In this document: one piece after another, positions 35,401 through 47,192 of the stretch
Position numbering within the stretch: the stretch's first letter is position 1
Layout: each line of letters starts with the position of its first letter
From: Rhizoctonia solani
Taxonomy: Eukaryota; Basidiomycota; Agaricomycetes; Cantharellales; Ceratobasidiaceae
NCBI RefSeq assembly: GCF_016906535.1
Contig: NC_057371.1
Location: 1,426,001-1,490,000, forward strand
Direction of reading: 5' to 3'
Length of the DNA stretch: 64,000 nucleotides
The notes under the pieces: model-generated
What the model was told of the DNA's origin: nothing
The model's database searches: none
Seen by the model: only the letters and a program-made list of their open reading frames with translations
Position numbers and translations under genes: made by a program

Positions 35401-36865
35401 GCCCTGATGAGATGGCATGGTGAAGGCCAGAAGCGCCGAGATCGTATGACCACGCATCAGAACCAATAATCCATCGTGAGGGGAAGGTGAGGTGTTCGGA
35501 GAGGGAAAGGATTTCGGCAGCAGCAGGAAGGGAAACACTCTCTACTCTCAACAAATCGAGTAATATCTGAGCGGTTGAAACGCTAGCTTTGGGGTCGTCC
35601 CGCTTGAGTGACCAGTTTGTTAACGCTGTGTGAAGTTCAGGTGAAATTCCCGCTTTGGAACCAATGTTCAACAATGTTTGCACCGCGCTGATCAAGCGAG
35701 CACGAGCGTCGAGTTGTGCTTGGACAGTTCCTAACGCAAATTCGGGCCGAGTCGCAGCCGGGCCTTTGGAAGAAACGAGCTTTGGGTCGTTGGCGATTAC
35801 GAAGCGGTCTCCAAATGCGGATTCGAGGATCTTGGTGTAGGATGCTTCGTGTTTTGGTACATGGGGAAGGGAAGGGTTTGTTTCTGGTAAACTCCCGAGA
35901 ACGCCTCCATTCTCAAATGAATCGAGCGAATCAAAGAATGCGTCGACGTCTGGTACTTCTCCGAGCGTGCCGGACAACAATTTGGGCTGCTCTTCTCGCC
36001 CTTCGAGCGCCTCGGCGACATCAAGATAAAGCGGTGTCCATTTCGTTGATCTCTTTCCCGCGCGGTCGAGAACGATCACCCGATTTGCACTCGCGGGAAT
36101 CGCAGATGCGAGCTTGGTTCCAACGACTGGTCGAAGGAGCGATACCTCAACAAGTCCAACTCCCGTCTGAGAGATGACGACAGACTGGGCGCTGCTCCCG
36201 GAATGATGACACAGTATGTACATCCTGGCCTGCCGATGGATCGGGACCTGGATCCGTCGGACAGCTGCAAGAGTTTCGGCAGCGCCTTTTGGTATGCTTT
36301 TAGAGTGGTGGTGATTTCGGCCGAACTTCGTCGGAGACAGGAGAAACGAGTTTGCGTTCAGCGCGAACGGTTCTTCGAGCTAGTTCTGCATCTACAGGGA
36401 GGTCATCGCCCGAGTTAAGCGCATACAGGTGAATTACGAATGTTTGGGTCGACCATGCTAGTCGGGATGCTAATAGTGCGTGGTCGTGGATCTATATATG
36501 AATCAATCGAAACACACTCTTGCCTAGTTTAGGTTGCAAACATACCTGAGTCGGGGTAGCTGAGTAAAGCGTATAAGTCGAAAGCCGATCAAAGGCGAAG
36601 CATCAACGTTTGTCCCGAGGCCAACATGAAGCACTACGCCAGAGCGGGTGGGTATGCGAGCAAGTCCAGCTGCGAGTTGAGCAACACCCGTTGTCGAATC
36701 AGGAGAGACAACAGCAGAAACAAGTGTGTCGGTATCGGGTTTAATCTGGTCAATTAGACGAGAAGCGACGTCCCCTTGAGGAGGGACAGCATAGGCTCCA
36801 TCTAGACCCGAGTTCTGAGCATCGACGAAGACATCTGATACGGCGTGAGCGATTCGAGACGCCAT
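32403..36865 (-). CDS. MET5: Sulfite reductase beta subunit (MET5-like), frame broken at eight points
   Basis: Large hemoprotein subunit that reduces sulfite to sulfide in sulfate assimilation. The domains run in family order. The N-terminal pyruvate-oxidoreductase-like part begins [20 protein letters not shown] and includes [20 protein letters not shown]. The flavodoxin part has [20 protein letters not shown] and [20 protein letters not shown]. The sulfite reductase part has [68 protein letters not shown] and the Fe-S/siroheme cysteines in CVAFPTC and GCPNGC. The reading frame slips by one missing base at about 36600, 34971, 34914, 34182, 33972, 33534, 33246 and 32966, several of them in G/C runs. 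The rest is well conserved, so either the sequence has dropped bases or the gene is freshly inactivated. Introns at about 36370-36430 and near 32590-32640 are normal. Confidence 0.85.
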
Positions 36866-37390
36866 GTGGATGATAGGTATGAAGTCGAGTTTGATGATAA
36901 CCGGCGTTATATAGAACTTTACAATTCGGAAAAGATTTCCGAATTCAAGCCATCTCACTGGATGGTGAAATTTGTGTGGTTGTGTTTGGGAGGTGGGTCG
37001 CTTAGCTGAAATCCGCTCAAGACAATATTTCAGTGTGCATTTTACGAGCAATGTTAGAGTATTTATAAACACGCAGACATATCTCTGACACAAATTTAAT
37101 TTTGCAGTGTATTTTCCTACTTATTTTTGGTTCGGATGCTGAGGTACCATCATGAAAAATGGCCGACTTTGCCGATCTCAGCGCTTAAATTGGTGGCGGT
37201 TACGCTGAATGGCGTGCTCGTTTGTCAAACGCCCCAACTTGAATAACAACTGAATTGGGGTGTTAATTAACTTATTCTTTGATTACATGGAGGGGGAGGA
37301 CGGGTACATGCGTATACAATGCATAAATTACAGTACGTGGTTGGTGTCAAAAAGGTGAATCAAACTGGGGATAGGTAAAAGAAGGAAAGT
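36866..37390. other. Intergenic, no gene seen
   Basis: 525 bp between the sulfite reductase start and the carrier stop, both on the minus strand. It presumably holds the sulfite reductase promoter. No gene or clear repeat. Confidence 0.5.
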
Positions 37391-38652
37391 CTAGTGTCGA
37401 GATTTCTCACTCCATCGGAGGAGCCCTTCATAAATGCTATACATGACTGCAGCGTTAGGCACCACTCTGAGTAGATGAGCGCTCAGTCCCCCATATAACC
37501 GCCTGGCACCTATTTTAAGCGCATTAAGTAGGAGAACGGAGATAATTCAAGAGTAAACGCACCTTCTTCAGCCAATACAAGCTTCAAAGTTTGCCATAAT
37601 CCGGTGTATTTTTGCTTTCCTGTCACAGGATCGAGCGGTTGCCTTAACCTGGTCCTCAATACCTCGTGTGGATAGGTGATCAAACTAGCTGTCATCTTGG
37701 CGCCCCCAGCAGCAGCCAACATACCGGCCCACTCGGCACTCTGCCCATGGTCCTTTCCGGCTCGCTGAGCAATACGCTTGAAACGTTCGTACAAGACCCA
37801 TTGGATGGTTCCTTCGGTCACACCGAGTAATGAAGCACTAAGACCTTTGTATAGGCCTCGGACTCCTTCATGTTGTATGATGCCCATAGTAGTATGGAAT
37901 GCACCCGCTATCCTTGGTGCTGGTGCCGCTGCAGAAGCTGGGGCACCTGAAGTAGCCAAGTAAAATGCAGGTTCTGCTATGCGTATTTCAGCAGCGAGTT
38001 GGAGGCGAGTCTTGACCACCCAAATAGGATTTGTGCATACGGAAGTTACGACCCCTGTATATTGTGAGCATACACACATATAAATGCTAACTTAACACAC
38101 CTGCTAATGCAGCAGCTGAGAGGTGAACGACCGTATTCTCTTGTCCGTGATTGAATTCGCGTGCAATGATTTGTTTTCCATTACCATAGGTGAAAAAATT
38201 GATACTTCGTGCGGGAATTACGCCGACTAAGGTTGGCCCGAGGCCCTTGAAGAGAGCGGGCACACCCTCGTACTTGTATATGTCCCTGTGGGTGATGAGA
38301 TGATATGTCAGATGGAAATTAATCCATGTGATATATAGCGATAGTAACTGACCTGAGGATGTGACCTGTCTCTACGAAATTCCACAGCAAGTTCCTAGCT
38401 CGGCCGATTACAGCGCCGCCTTTTCCCAGTTGAGTTCGATGGACATCTTGGTAGAGCGAAGACTGCAATCGAGTCTTGACAACATCGAGCGGAGCAGTGA
38501 CGATCGCACCGCACATACCACCGAGGCTATGGCGAAATTAGTTTGAAATGAAACCAGGAAATGAACCAAGTTTACCCGCCAGCAACGAAATGGTTCCATG
38601 ACTTGGCTGGCATTAGTCCATTGCCGGTGCTCTTGTTTGCTACAGTGGCCAT
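37391..38652 (-). CDS. RIM2: Mitochondrial carrier, RIM2 type (pyrimidine nucleotides)
   Basis: Six-helix carrier of the mitochondrial inner membrane, closest by eye to yeast Rim2 and human SLC25A33/36, which exchange pyrimidine nucleotides. Three repeats each carry the carrier signature: APLDVVKTRLQSSLYQDVH, NPIWVVKTRLQLAAEIRI and YPHEVLRTRLRQPLDP. Between them lie YEGVPALFKGLGPTLVGVIP, RSINFFTYGNGKQIIAREFN and EGVRGLYKGLSASLLGVTEG, IQWVLYERFKR. The start is MATVANKSTGNGLMPAKSWN then HFVAGG; the end is RRLYGGLSAHLLRVVPNAAV, MYSIYEGLLRWSEKSRH and stop. Five or so introns. PIWVVKTRLQ and the long loop in repeat 2 favour RIM2 over other carriers; substrate is inference. Confidence 0.88.
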
Positions 38653-38848
38653 CGCAGTGGAGAATCAGACACTCAAGATTTTCGATTTGAAACCGAAAGA
38701 TAAACTCGTTATGTCATCGTCTGGATGACGTAAGGTGTTCTCACGTGTGGTTTTCCATGTGGCCTCGGTTTCACGTCCGAGTTCGAGCCGCCCTTCATCC
38801 GCACCTCGGCCGTCAGATTTTTCCTTGATATTTTTTGTGAATATCAGG
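38653..38848. promoter_or_regulatory. Shared promoter of the carrier and PSD1 genes
   Basis: 196 bp between two divergent start codons, both for mitochondrial proteins. It contains an inverted repeat GTCATC-5 nt-GATGAC (38713-38718 and 38724-38729) whose right arm runs into ATGACGTAA, a bZIP/CRE-like site, and a CACGTG core at 38742-38747. Their role is inferred from resemblance only. Confidence 0.45.
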
Positions 38849-40900
38849 ATGAAGCTACGCATCCCTGGGTTCCGCAACACACGCGCCAAAGTGGCACGAC
38901 GAGCTGCGCCTGTTTTACGCTTTCTCGCAGCTCCCAGACGGCCTCCCCTCAAGGTCATCGAGGGCGGCGGAGTTACGTTTCCGGCCACGAGTTACGTGTC
39001 ACAGCTGCGCGGATACTCAACCGGTTCCAACCCCGGCAGCGGCAGCGGCAACGATGGTAACAACAGCGAGGGAAAGCGCCGAGCTCCACTGCGTCGTAAG
39101 TGATTATACAAACCTTATGTGCTGGAGCTCACTTCTACCCCTATATTGCTTGCATGGCAACATGTAAATTCATATGATCTGCGCTATTGGTTCGCGTGGA
39201 CCCGCCTGCCCTTGTGCTCACTCGACTATACCCACTATGCCATCTCCTGCGACATGCGATTCATTATTGGCTTATTCTTTGCGCTCAGACCGCATCCGCG
39301 ATGCCTGGAGAAACACGCCTACAAAGTGGTACCCACTCCCTGTCGGTGTCGGCGCTGTTCTGCTAGCGGTCATCCACTATAGGCGCCAACACACTGGAGC
39401 AGCCGGAGTATTCGCCACTACTGGCGATACAGGTGTTGTTTACACCGGAGCCGGTGATGCCGTCCGCATATCGGGCCCTTGGCAGGTTCGTTCAGTTTTC
39501 GTGGCACGTGAATCTTCAACCAACCCATTTCTAGGTACATGTTCTCGCTGCTCTTCCTCTGCGCTCTTTATCACGATTATGGGGAACCCTCAATACCCTT
39601 GAGCTGCCTGTGTGGATGCGCCCCGCCGGTTTTAAACTATATGCGTGGATTTTTGGATGCAATCTTGACGAGATGAAAGATCCCGACTTGACCAACTATG
39701 CATCTCTTGGAGAGTTCTTCTACCGTGAGCTGGCAGACGGAGTCCGGCCCATCGCGAATAGTGCTCTCGTAAGTAACCGAAGACCCTAATCTCGGCCCAC
39801 CTAACCCGTGTACTAGGTATCTCCCGCAGATGGCACCGTGCTTCATTTCGGCTCGATCACTCATGACGGGCGAGTTGAACAAGTCAAAGGCCTTACATAT
39901 TCGCTCGACGCATTGCTCGGATCAGGCTCACGGTCACCTTCACCCGCAAGCACACCTGCGGCGCTGCCCACACCCCCTCAGACCCCGCCGAATGAATTCT
40001 ACGTACCTTTTCCACCTCGGGACCCTGCACACCAACAAGCATCCGACATGGAATTCGCAAACGTAAATGGTATTGACTATTCGCTCGATCAATTGCTCGG
40101 GAGATCGGCCGACACGCCGCGCGCCGATGAGAATACGGATCAGGACGCTACCAAGGAGGAAGTTCGCGCCAGTAAACCTCGAGAACCTGAAGATGCAAGT
40201 GTTGGGTACGAAACAGACACCATTGAGGTTGCAACCGAATTGGGACTCAGTGGGCTCCCACCCCTGCGACGCACTACGAGCGCACTCAAACCAGACAACG
40301 AGTTGTTTTTCGCGGTCGTGTACCTTGCACCGGGGGATTATCATAGATTCCATAGTCCGGCTGCCTGGGTTGTTGAAAGGAGAAGGCACTTTGCTGGTTG
40401 GTTTCCGTTTATTTCACTTGCCCATTTTTGGAGTTCTAATTTGGGTTACAGGTGAACTCTTCAGCGTCTCGCCCTATATTGCCCGTCGGATAGCCAACCT
40501 CTTTGTCTTGAACGAACGTGTTGCCCTGCTTGGACGATGGAAATACGGATTCTTCAGCATGATCCCGGTAGGAGCAACCAATGTTGGCTCGATCGTCGTA
40601 AACTTTGACAAGGTCGGTCAAATCTCCATTGCTACCATTCACCCAATAAGCTAACGCACATACCAGAACCTCCGCACAAACCTACGTAAACGTCCACCTC
40701 CAGGTGCATTCGTTGAAGCCCACTATACCCAAGCCTCAGCACTCTTGCGTGGACAACCGCTCGCACGCGGGCACGAGATGGGTGGATTCAAGCTGGGAAG
40801 TACAATCGTCATGGTCTTTGAAGCTCCACGAGGCTTTAGGTTCAAGGTCAAGCCGGGAGAAAAAGTCAAGGTCGGCCAGGAGTTCGGGGACGTATTCTGA
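38849..40900 (+). CDS. PSD1: Mitochondrial phosphatidylserine decarboxylase
   Basis: Decarboxylates phosphatidylserine to phosphatidylethanolamine at the mitochondrial inner membrane; pyruvoyl enzyme. The Arg-rich presequence [20 protein letters not shown] is followed by the membrane segment [19 protein letters not shown]. Then come [60 protein letters not shown] and YSLDALLG, which appears again later as [48 protein letters not shown] and [16 protein letters not shown] precede [24 protein letters not shown] at 40793-40804 is the self-cleavage site that makes the pyruvoyl group. It ends GQEFGDVF. An insert of about 100 residues between SPADGTV and [13 protein letters not shown] is common in fungal enzymes. 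All exons are in frame. Confidence 0.95.
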
Positions 40901-41395
40901 ATGGCCATTGGGTTTGGACAAGGGCTAGGCGAAGAGGGGTAGCGGCAAAAGGAGATAACGGGGAACGGGCAGGAGATCCCGGGACGGTAAAGCGAGTCCG
41001 AGACAGCGAGGATCGGGCTGGGTGCGGTAACCGAATGGGATCTGAGGATGAATGTATTTTGGGCTATGGGGTTAGTTCGGCTTCGGTTTCTTGTAAATGG
41101 GGATACTGTTTGGCAAAACCAAGTGCCTAGTTAGGGCTTGGGCAAGGTTTAGATAGAGGATATTGGTTTCCATGTGGCAAAGATCCGCATGGCATATTGA
41201 CACACGCGTGTAATGTTCAATAGACACTGCATGTACATACCAAGTTCAACATTTGGAATTTATCTTACGATTCGTTTTATTCCATTAATGCAAACCATGA
41301 GATTCAGTGCACAAACCCCGCATAAATAGAGAATAAACCATCCTAATCTCAAACCGAATACAAAAGAAGATACAGTAGCAAGAAGGGAGGATGTC
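40901..41395. other. Intergenic, no gene seen
   Basis: 495 bp between convergent genes PSD1 and BRN1, probably two 3' UTRs. The first 200 bp are G-rich. No repeat. Confidence 0.5.
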
Positions 41396-44295
41396 CTACG
41401 CAGCCGGGCGTGCGTCCGGATCTCTGAACACATGCAGTTCGCTCAACTGGCCGATTCGCTTGAGGTCAGCTTCATCGGCTCCAGCCTCCGCATCGTCATC
41501 GACTACCATATTCTTCCCAGCTGCCCAGTCAGGCGCGGCATCCCCTACCTGGATCTTGAGCCCACGCTCATTGGCAAGATGAAGTAGACAAATAAAACAG
41601 AAGCTCGTGCTGATCTCGTCCAGTTTATCTTTAGGGTACTGTGTCCGTAGATTCGATATGACATTGGTAAAGTCTCGTGCCTCTGTGGGGTCGGTCGGCT
41701 CGGCCTCGTCGGTTGTCGCGTTAATCTCCTGTATTGGTCGCAAGGGTCAACAAACAAATCGTCCCGGTCTGCTTAGTTAGTTCAAATGACGTACCTCCTC
41801 ATGTCCATCCTCCATATTGCTCTTCGGCACGACAATGTTCAGTCCTTTCCAGATGTTTTCCTTGAGCATGCGTACATCGACACGTTTGGCACGTTTGGTA
41901 TAGTTGATATGCTCCGGCCGAACGCGTTTAAGGGTACCTTGTGTGGCGGCAATGAGATCTTCTTCATCTACTGCAGGCATATCACCCATCCCGCCATCAC
42001 CGTCACCATCGTCAAACCCTCCGTCGTCATCTTCGTCATGGAAAAATTGCGTTGCGAATGGCGCTGGGAAACCGCCGTCCATGTCGTCGGGACCGGCTCC
42101 TGCATTATCCGCTGCCGCTTGTGCCCAGAATTCGCCGCCAATTTCACCGTCCTCGCCTGTGGGGAGCGATATGAGTTAGATCACCAATCCAGGCACGCTG
42201 AGATACGAGGGCGTCTCCGATCTCACCTTTGATGGGCTCATCGACATTAATCCGCCGCATTTGGACCTTGAGTGGGATGATGAAATCAGTTATGGGGCTA
42301 CAAACCTCATCTATCAAAGCCTATGCTCACCGTAAATTTGGGTTTAGTAAATAGCCTCAAAAGTTGCATGCTGCTAAAGTGCATATCATTGGGTAGCAGA
42401 AATTCGTTCTTTTTGATCGATTTGGCACCCTTCGACCCTTTCTTCGCGATTTTGGCTGATGGGAGCGTGAGTACGGCCTTGGTCGCAGGCACGAACCATT
42501 TCTTGGCAAAGTTTTCGGCCGGTGGGGTCTCGAAATCAATCATGAACACCGTTTTGTCCTTGCGCGAGCGCGTAGTAGTGTTCCCGGTCGTATCGCCATC
42601 TGTAGACCGAATTCCGAATTAGTGCTTTGTGTGGGTCAGCCCTGGAAACTCACCTTTGCGGATCGCGCGTCGAACCTTCCAGTGTTGCGGCCCGGCCCAA
42701 TTCTTCATCACCGTGGTATCAAAGTAGTCGAGCATCTCCGTTGCGTCTTCGGACATGCTCATGATTAGCGTTCGTTCGTCACGCCCACGTCTAGGATCGA
42801 ATGGTTCAACCGGACCAGTATGGCTGGCGCCAGCTGGATTACCCGTGTAGTCGCCCATATCGCCGACTCCATCATCTCCACCGTCGTCATCGAACCCTCC
42901 ACTGTCATGGAATCCACCTTCAAAATCGTTGACGGCTTCTCCACCCGTGAAAAAGTCCTCTACTGGCCCCGCGTCTCCAGTATCGGCCATGTCTGGGTCT
43001 CGTTCCCCAAACGCCATTGGTTCATCTGGCGTATTGCGACTAGGCAGTACATGGCTAGCGAAAGTCAAGTCGTCCGATGCAAACTTGAAATCTGACAGGG
43101 ACGGCATAATTGATCGACCTTCTAGCTCCTCAAGGTCAGGCATGTATTTGGCTGCGAAATATGAGCGTCTGCACACCCCACTTAGGACCAATTCACTTAC
43201 CCCGCAGATCGGCCAAGGACACCTCTCCATCCTCGATTTCGGTTTCTTCTTCATCCAGCAGTTTCGTACCGGTCGCATCAAAAACGATCTGTAGTTGGGC
43301 GTCAACGCTCAGATGATTCATGAGCATCCCTCCGGCTCCGCCTTCATCAAAGTCCGCGGACGTCTTTTTGAACAGCGGGTCAACAACGCATTCTGTATCA
43401 AGCTTCTTGACTTGTAACTGTTCAATAGACTTGGCGAGCGTATTTTCAGGTCTATGTGCCTAAATGATAGTCAGACTAAGAATAGCTGTAGTCGAACAGC
43501 CATAACGAACCCGTTTTCGCTTTGCCTGATTGCGGCTGCCTTCTTCGCCATCTCCTTCGCCCTCCTCAGCTCCTTCATCGTCTTCCTCTCCACCGCCCCC
43601 ATCGTTTGTCAAATTACTCAAGAGCTTTCCGGTGTCATTCCTGCAACTATCCACCCGGGAAGTCCAGACTTTTACACATCCATCGAGAGTATAGGATGCT
43701 TTTTGGAAATTGACAGAGCCGTCCTGTGCATTTCGTAGCAAGCTCATGTCATGAAAATAATCAATGAGAGCGAAATTCCAAGAGTTGGCTGCATTAATTT
43801 TCTGTGTTTTGCAACGTGTCAGAATTTAGACCAATAGATGAGAATGCTACTAACGTTGTCTGTAGCCATCTTCATCCATTCCTCAAAATTACTCGTCATA
43901 ACATCAAGAGATACTGCTGGCAATGGCGTGTGATCCACAGCATTAAGCATGTTCGCCCGAGCCACAGCAGTCTTTTTTGGCGTCCTGGGCCCATTGACTC
44001 CTGAACTAGAGCCTCCGTCCCCTTCTTCTTCAGCAATGAGTGCAGCCGCAGTTCTACTTTGTCGTCTCCGTCTCTTCTCAGAGCGATCATCGTTTGCCAT
44101 CAAATCGGTCGAATCCATAGACTTCATGGTGAAGTTTGATTTGCTCCTGGAATGTCCATCGGTTTCCTTCAACATGCTGACTCGTCGCTTATTCTTCGCA
44201 ATTTCTTTTGGTCTGGATGAAGACTCCTCAGCTCCATTATCGTAATCATCGTCTTCAATCTCTGTGTCAGAACTAGCGCGTTTGCGAGCGGGCAT
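41396..44295 (-). CDS. BRN1: Condensin subunit 2 (Barren/CAP-H kleisin)
   Basis: Kleisin that bridges the Smc2-Smc4 heads in condensin I for mitotic chromosome compaction; nuclear. It starts MPARKRASSDTEIEDDDYDN and has basic, Ser-rich stretches. The N-terminal kleisin block reads VSLDVMTSNFEEWMKMATDN, KINAANSWNFALIDYFHDMS and SVNFQKASYTLDGCVKVWTS, VDS. Then NTLAKSIEQLQVKKLDTECV and VDPLFKKTSADFDEGGAGGM follow. The middle is acidic and Gly-rich. Later blocks are YFDTTVMKNWAGPQHWKVRR, FMIDFETPPAENFAKKWFVP and NEFLLPNDMHFSSMQLLRLF. The C-terminal block has YTKRAKRVDVRMLKENIWKG, FTNVISNLRTQYPKDKLDEI and STSFCFICLLHLANERGL, ending PDARPAA and stop. About nine introns. Order and content match the family. 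Confidence 0.94.
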
Positions 44296-44424
44296 GGCTT
44301 ATATGACAAGTAGACCGAAGCGTAATGTTGTTGTTGAGTTTAAACTCGGATACGCGACGGCATCAGGTATCACATAATCAGTGATGACCAATTATCAATG
44401 TGGCTGCGATTGACGTTCACCATC
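44296..44424. promoter_or_regulatory. Compact divergent promoter, BRN1 and VPS25
   Basis: Only 129 bp separate the two start codons, so the core promoters must overlap or share elements. No TATA box is evident. Confidence 0.4.
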
Positions 44425-45219
44425 ATGCAAACGTTGGGCACCTTCAAGACACCTTCAGGTACGCTGACAGATTGGCTCGTACGTCTCGTGTCACTGATCT
44501 GGTCACAGGATATACCCTACCAAGTATCCACTCTTTTTCCGGGCTTTATACGTGAGTACGTTGTTTCTCCCATAGATGGTTTACTCAGCTACCGAAAGTC
44601 AGCAGCCGAATCCAACTACCGAAGCTTCGTCATTCGAAGTGTGGTCAAAGCTTATAACATCATACGGGCGATTTAAGAACCTCTTCGTTCTTCGGGCTGA
44701 AGATGCAACCATTAAGGATGGATCATGGGCAGAGATATTCATCAACCCACGTATCAAACGTAAGCTCCCCTCTCCCTATATGCCGTAGTTGCACTCACTT
44801 GAGTCCTGGAAGGTTAGGTGGTTTAACCGAGAGACATTTGGAATTGATACTCTCACGACTGGTTTCCAACAAATTGGCCGAATTTGAACCCCCAAATCAG
44901 ACCAGGTCTGTGATAGTCTACTGGAGAAAGCCGGAAGAATGGGCGGAAGCATTGCACGATTGGGTGAGCATGAATCTCATGTCCATTTTGACGCGACACC
45001 GACCTTCCGCAGGCGAATCAAACCGGCCAGTTCAACACAATTTTGACACTGTACGAGATTCAGAACCCCGACATCCCCTCAGCCTTTACGGACATTCCTC
45101 TCCCGCTCCTCCGCCGTGCGATCAACATTCTAACCACTACTTCTCGGGCTCAGTTTATAGAGGGTACTTCAGGTGGTCATACGGGTACTGCGGTTCGATT
45201 CTTTGCAGGGCACACATGA
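44425..45219 (+). CDS. VPS25: ESCRT-II subunit Vps25
   Basis: Winged-helix subunit of ESCRT-II, which sorts ubiquitinated cargo into multivesicular endosomes. Exon 1 gives MQTLGTFKTPSG. After introns the frame reads YTLP and TTESQQPNPTTEASSFEVWS, then KLITSYGRFKNLFVLRAEDA and DGSWAEIFINPRIKR. The QPNPTTEA block is the family signature. Next are GGLTERHLELILSRLVSNKL, SVIVYWRKPEEWAEALHDWA and NQTGQFNTILTLYEIQNPD, then FTDIPLPLLRRAINILTTTS and GGHTGTAVRFFAGHT and stop. I place the second intron donor inside CCAAGTATCC because only that join keeps the frame. An ATG at 44398 is in frame upstream. Length about 190 residues, as expected. Confidence 0.9.
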
Positions 45220-47192
45220 TGAAGGTAAATCAAGATGTATTGTCTATATGTAATCTTCTCTTAGTATTCGGTTGAACATGGAATGAACAACTAAATGTGG
45301 AGGAAGATCCCTTTATCTTCCACTGTTCGCAAGTATAGGGACGTGAGCCAAGATCTACCTCGCGGTGGCGAAGTCCCTAGGCATAGCGAGTGGGAAATAA
45401 TCGATGCAGATGGGGCAAACAAGAAAGAAGCAAAGAGACTATATTGGCGAGACCTATCATACACTAAATAATGGCGTCAGTAAATGAGCACACGATCGGA
45501 ATTAGGAGCGAATCAGGTGTCAATTATGGAGCTCGCCCGTTCGATAAGCGAACAGATTCTCCTTGAAGAAATTCAAGCATCATGGAATTAGAAGTTGTAT
45601 GCGAGACTGCTCACCATATGACAATAATAAAATTTCTAGCGACAAGCAGCGAATGCTCGGGAAGTTGAAAAATTGGCACCATTCAGGAATGAGCCCCATT
45701 GAGTTACGACCGTACTGGCCGAGGCCAGCATAGACGCAATCGCATAACTATCGGCTATGAGCAACATGGTTCCGGCAACTACTCTCCAGACAGCTCTATC
45801 CCACTCCATCCCACACGACTCCACACGGCTCCTATCTTCGCCTGCGCATAATGCCATGTTCGGACTTTACGGAGTGAAAGAGAGACTGCCGGGATACCCA
45901 GCATGCGCGGGGGGCAGAGCACGTCTTTCGAGTCACATGCACCGCTTCGCAAGTGATATAACAAGTGACGCCTATGCACCCATCTCGGGCACAGAGATCA
46001 CACTTCCTATCGTGCCTCGGGATAGGCGCTTTCCTCCAAGTGTGACGAGCTGGACTCCGGCCTTTGACGAGCGGCTCTGCGCGGTCTCCGGGGACTTTCC
46101 CCACAGCAAAAGGTGAGAAAGCACATAGGCTTTCAGTGCGTGAGCTGCGACAGCGATTCTCTGGATGGTGCGGTGAGAGAGAACTCAAAATAGAGTCCCA
46201 AAATTTATTCGAAAACGTGCTTGTGTAATCAGTCACGTGTATCGTGACCCTGTGGTATCTGTAGTCCCGGGTCATAGCCACCGTGGCCGAACAGCGAGAT
46301 GCCCGACACGACAACAAGCACCCATGATTACGCGGTAATTTCTACTCAGCCTCGAGGCTTTACGGCATGGGCAAGGAATTGTGGCATCCCAGATCAATTC
46401 GCTAATGCTCCGAAATCTCGTCTCAGACCCGGACAGCACATGCACAGCCAGGTTCCCTGATCCTAGATGAGCATCCAGTCCTATTGCTCAAAGCAAATTA
46501 ACCAGCAGATCGAGCGTGGATCCCTCGATTTGGAAGTGCTCCTCAGCGAAGCAAACTAGCCCAAGCAAACTGCCCCTGGACAAGACTGGCTGGTCAAATC
46601 TCAGAGCTCTGTCACTGAGCACGCTTCGAACCGGGTCACATTCTTCGAGACTCAATAACAGATTCTGATTGAGCGGATATCTAGTCCGGCACCATAGTTT
46701 CCGCCCATTACTTCCTTTATTATTGCGTGCTTCAGACCGCCAGGTTCAGTACTTGACGGCTTTCATTCAAAAGCTGTGTGGTTCCAGCGCTCTCCTCGCT
46801 CCCCCTCCTTACCCCGGTGACTCTGACCCAATAACTCACAGCCCCATCCGAGCTTCCACCCGTCATCACACCGGTACGATACATCCCGCTAGGCAAATTC
46901 TGGCTGCGCAAACGTGGGCGACAGGTTGCTTCATTGAAATGCCCGGTTTGGCCTGGGATCATTGCGTATCGACATTCACCTAGTTTCCTAAACAACCCTA
47001 CCAAACACAAATTGCCATCAGCCTTCGTAAATGCCACAGCTATATCTCGGAAGATACCCGCTAGCCTCAAGTTTCTCCAAGGAAGATTTCTCCCCCAAGG
47101 TGAGAACACACCTCCAGGCCCTTGCAGATCCCCGTTTTGAGTCTTTGTATCGAGCTCCAAACTGACGACTCGATCAAAATTGTTCTGCGCAG
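45220..47192. other. 2-kb stretch without a recognised gene
   Basis: Several open frames of 66-161 codons lie on both strands (for example 45757-46116 plus, 45832-46317 minus, 46732-47160 minus). They overlap one another, and none has family motifs or a convincing spliced continuation. No terminal repeats or transposase motifs were found by eye. This is the longest gene-free segment of the window. Confidence 0.45.

Noticed and set aside
36200..36430. Suspected ninth frameshift in the sulfite reductase gene
   Set aside because: A 58-nt GT-AG intron (starting gtaattcacc, ending aactag) removes the problem in phase 0, so no base loss is needed here.
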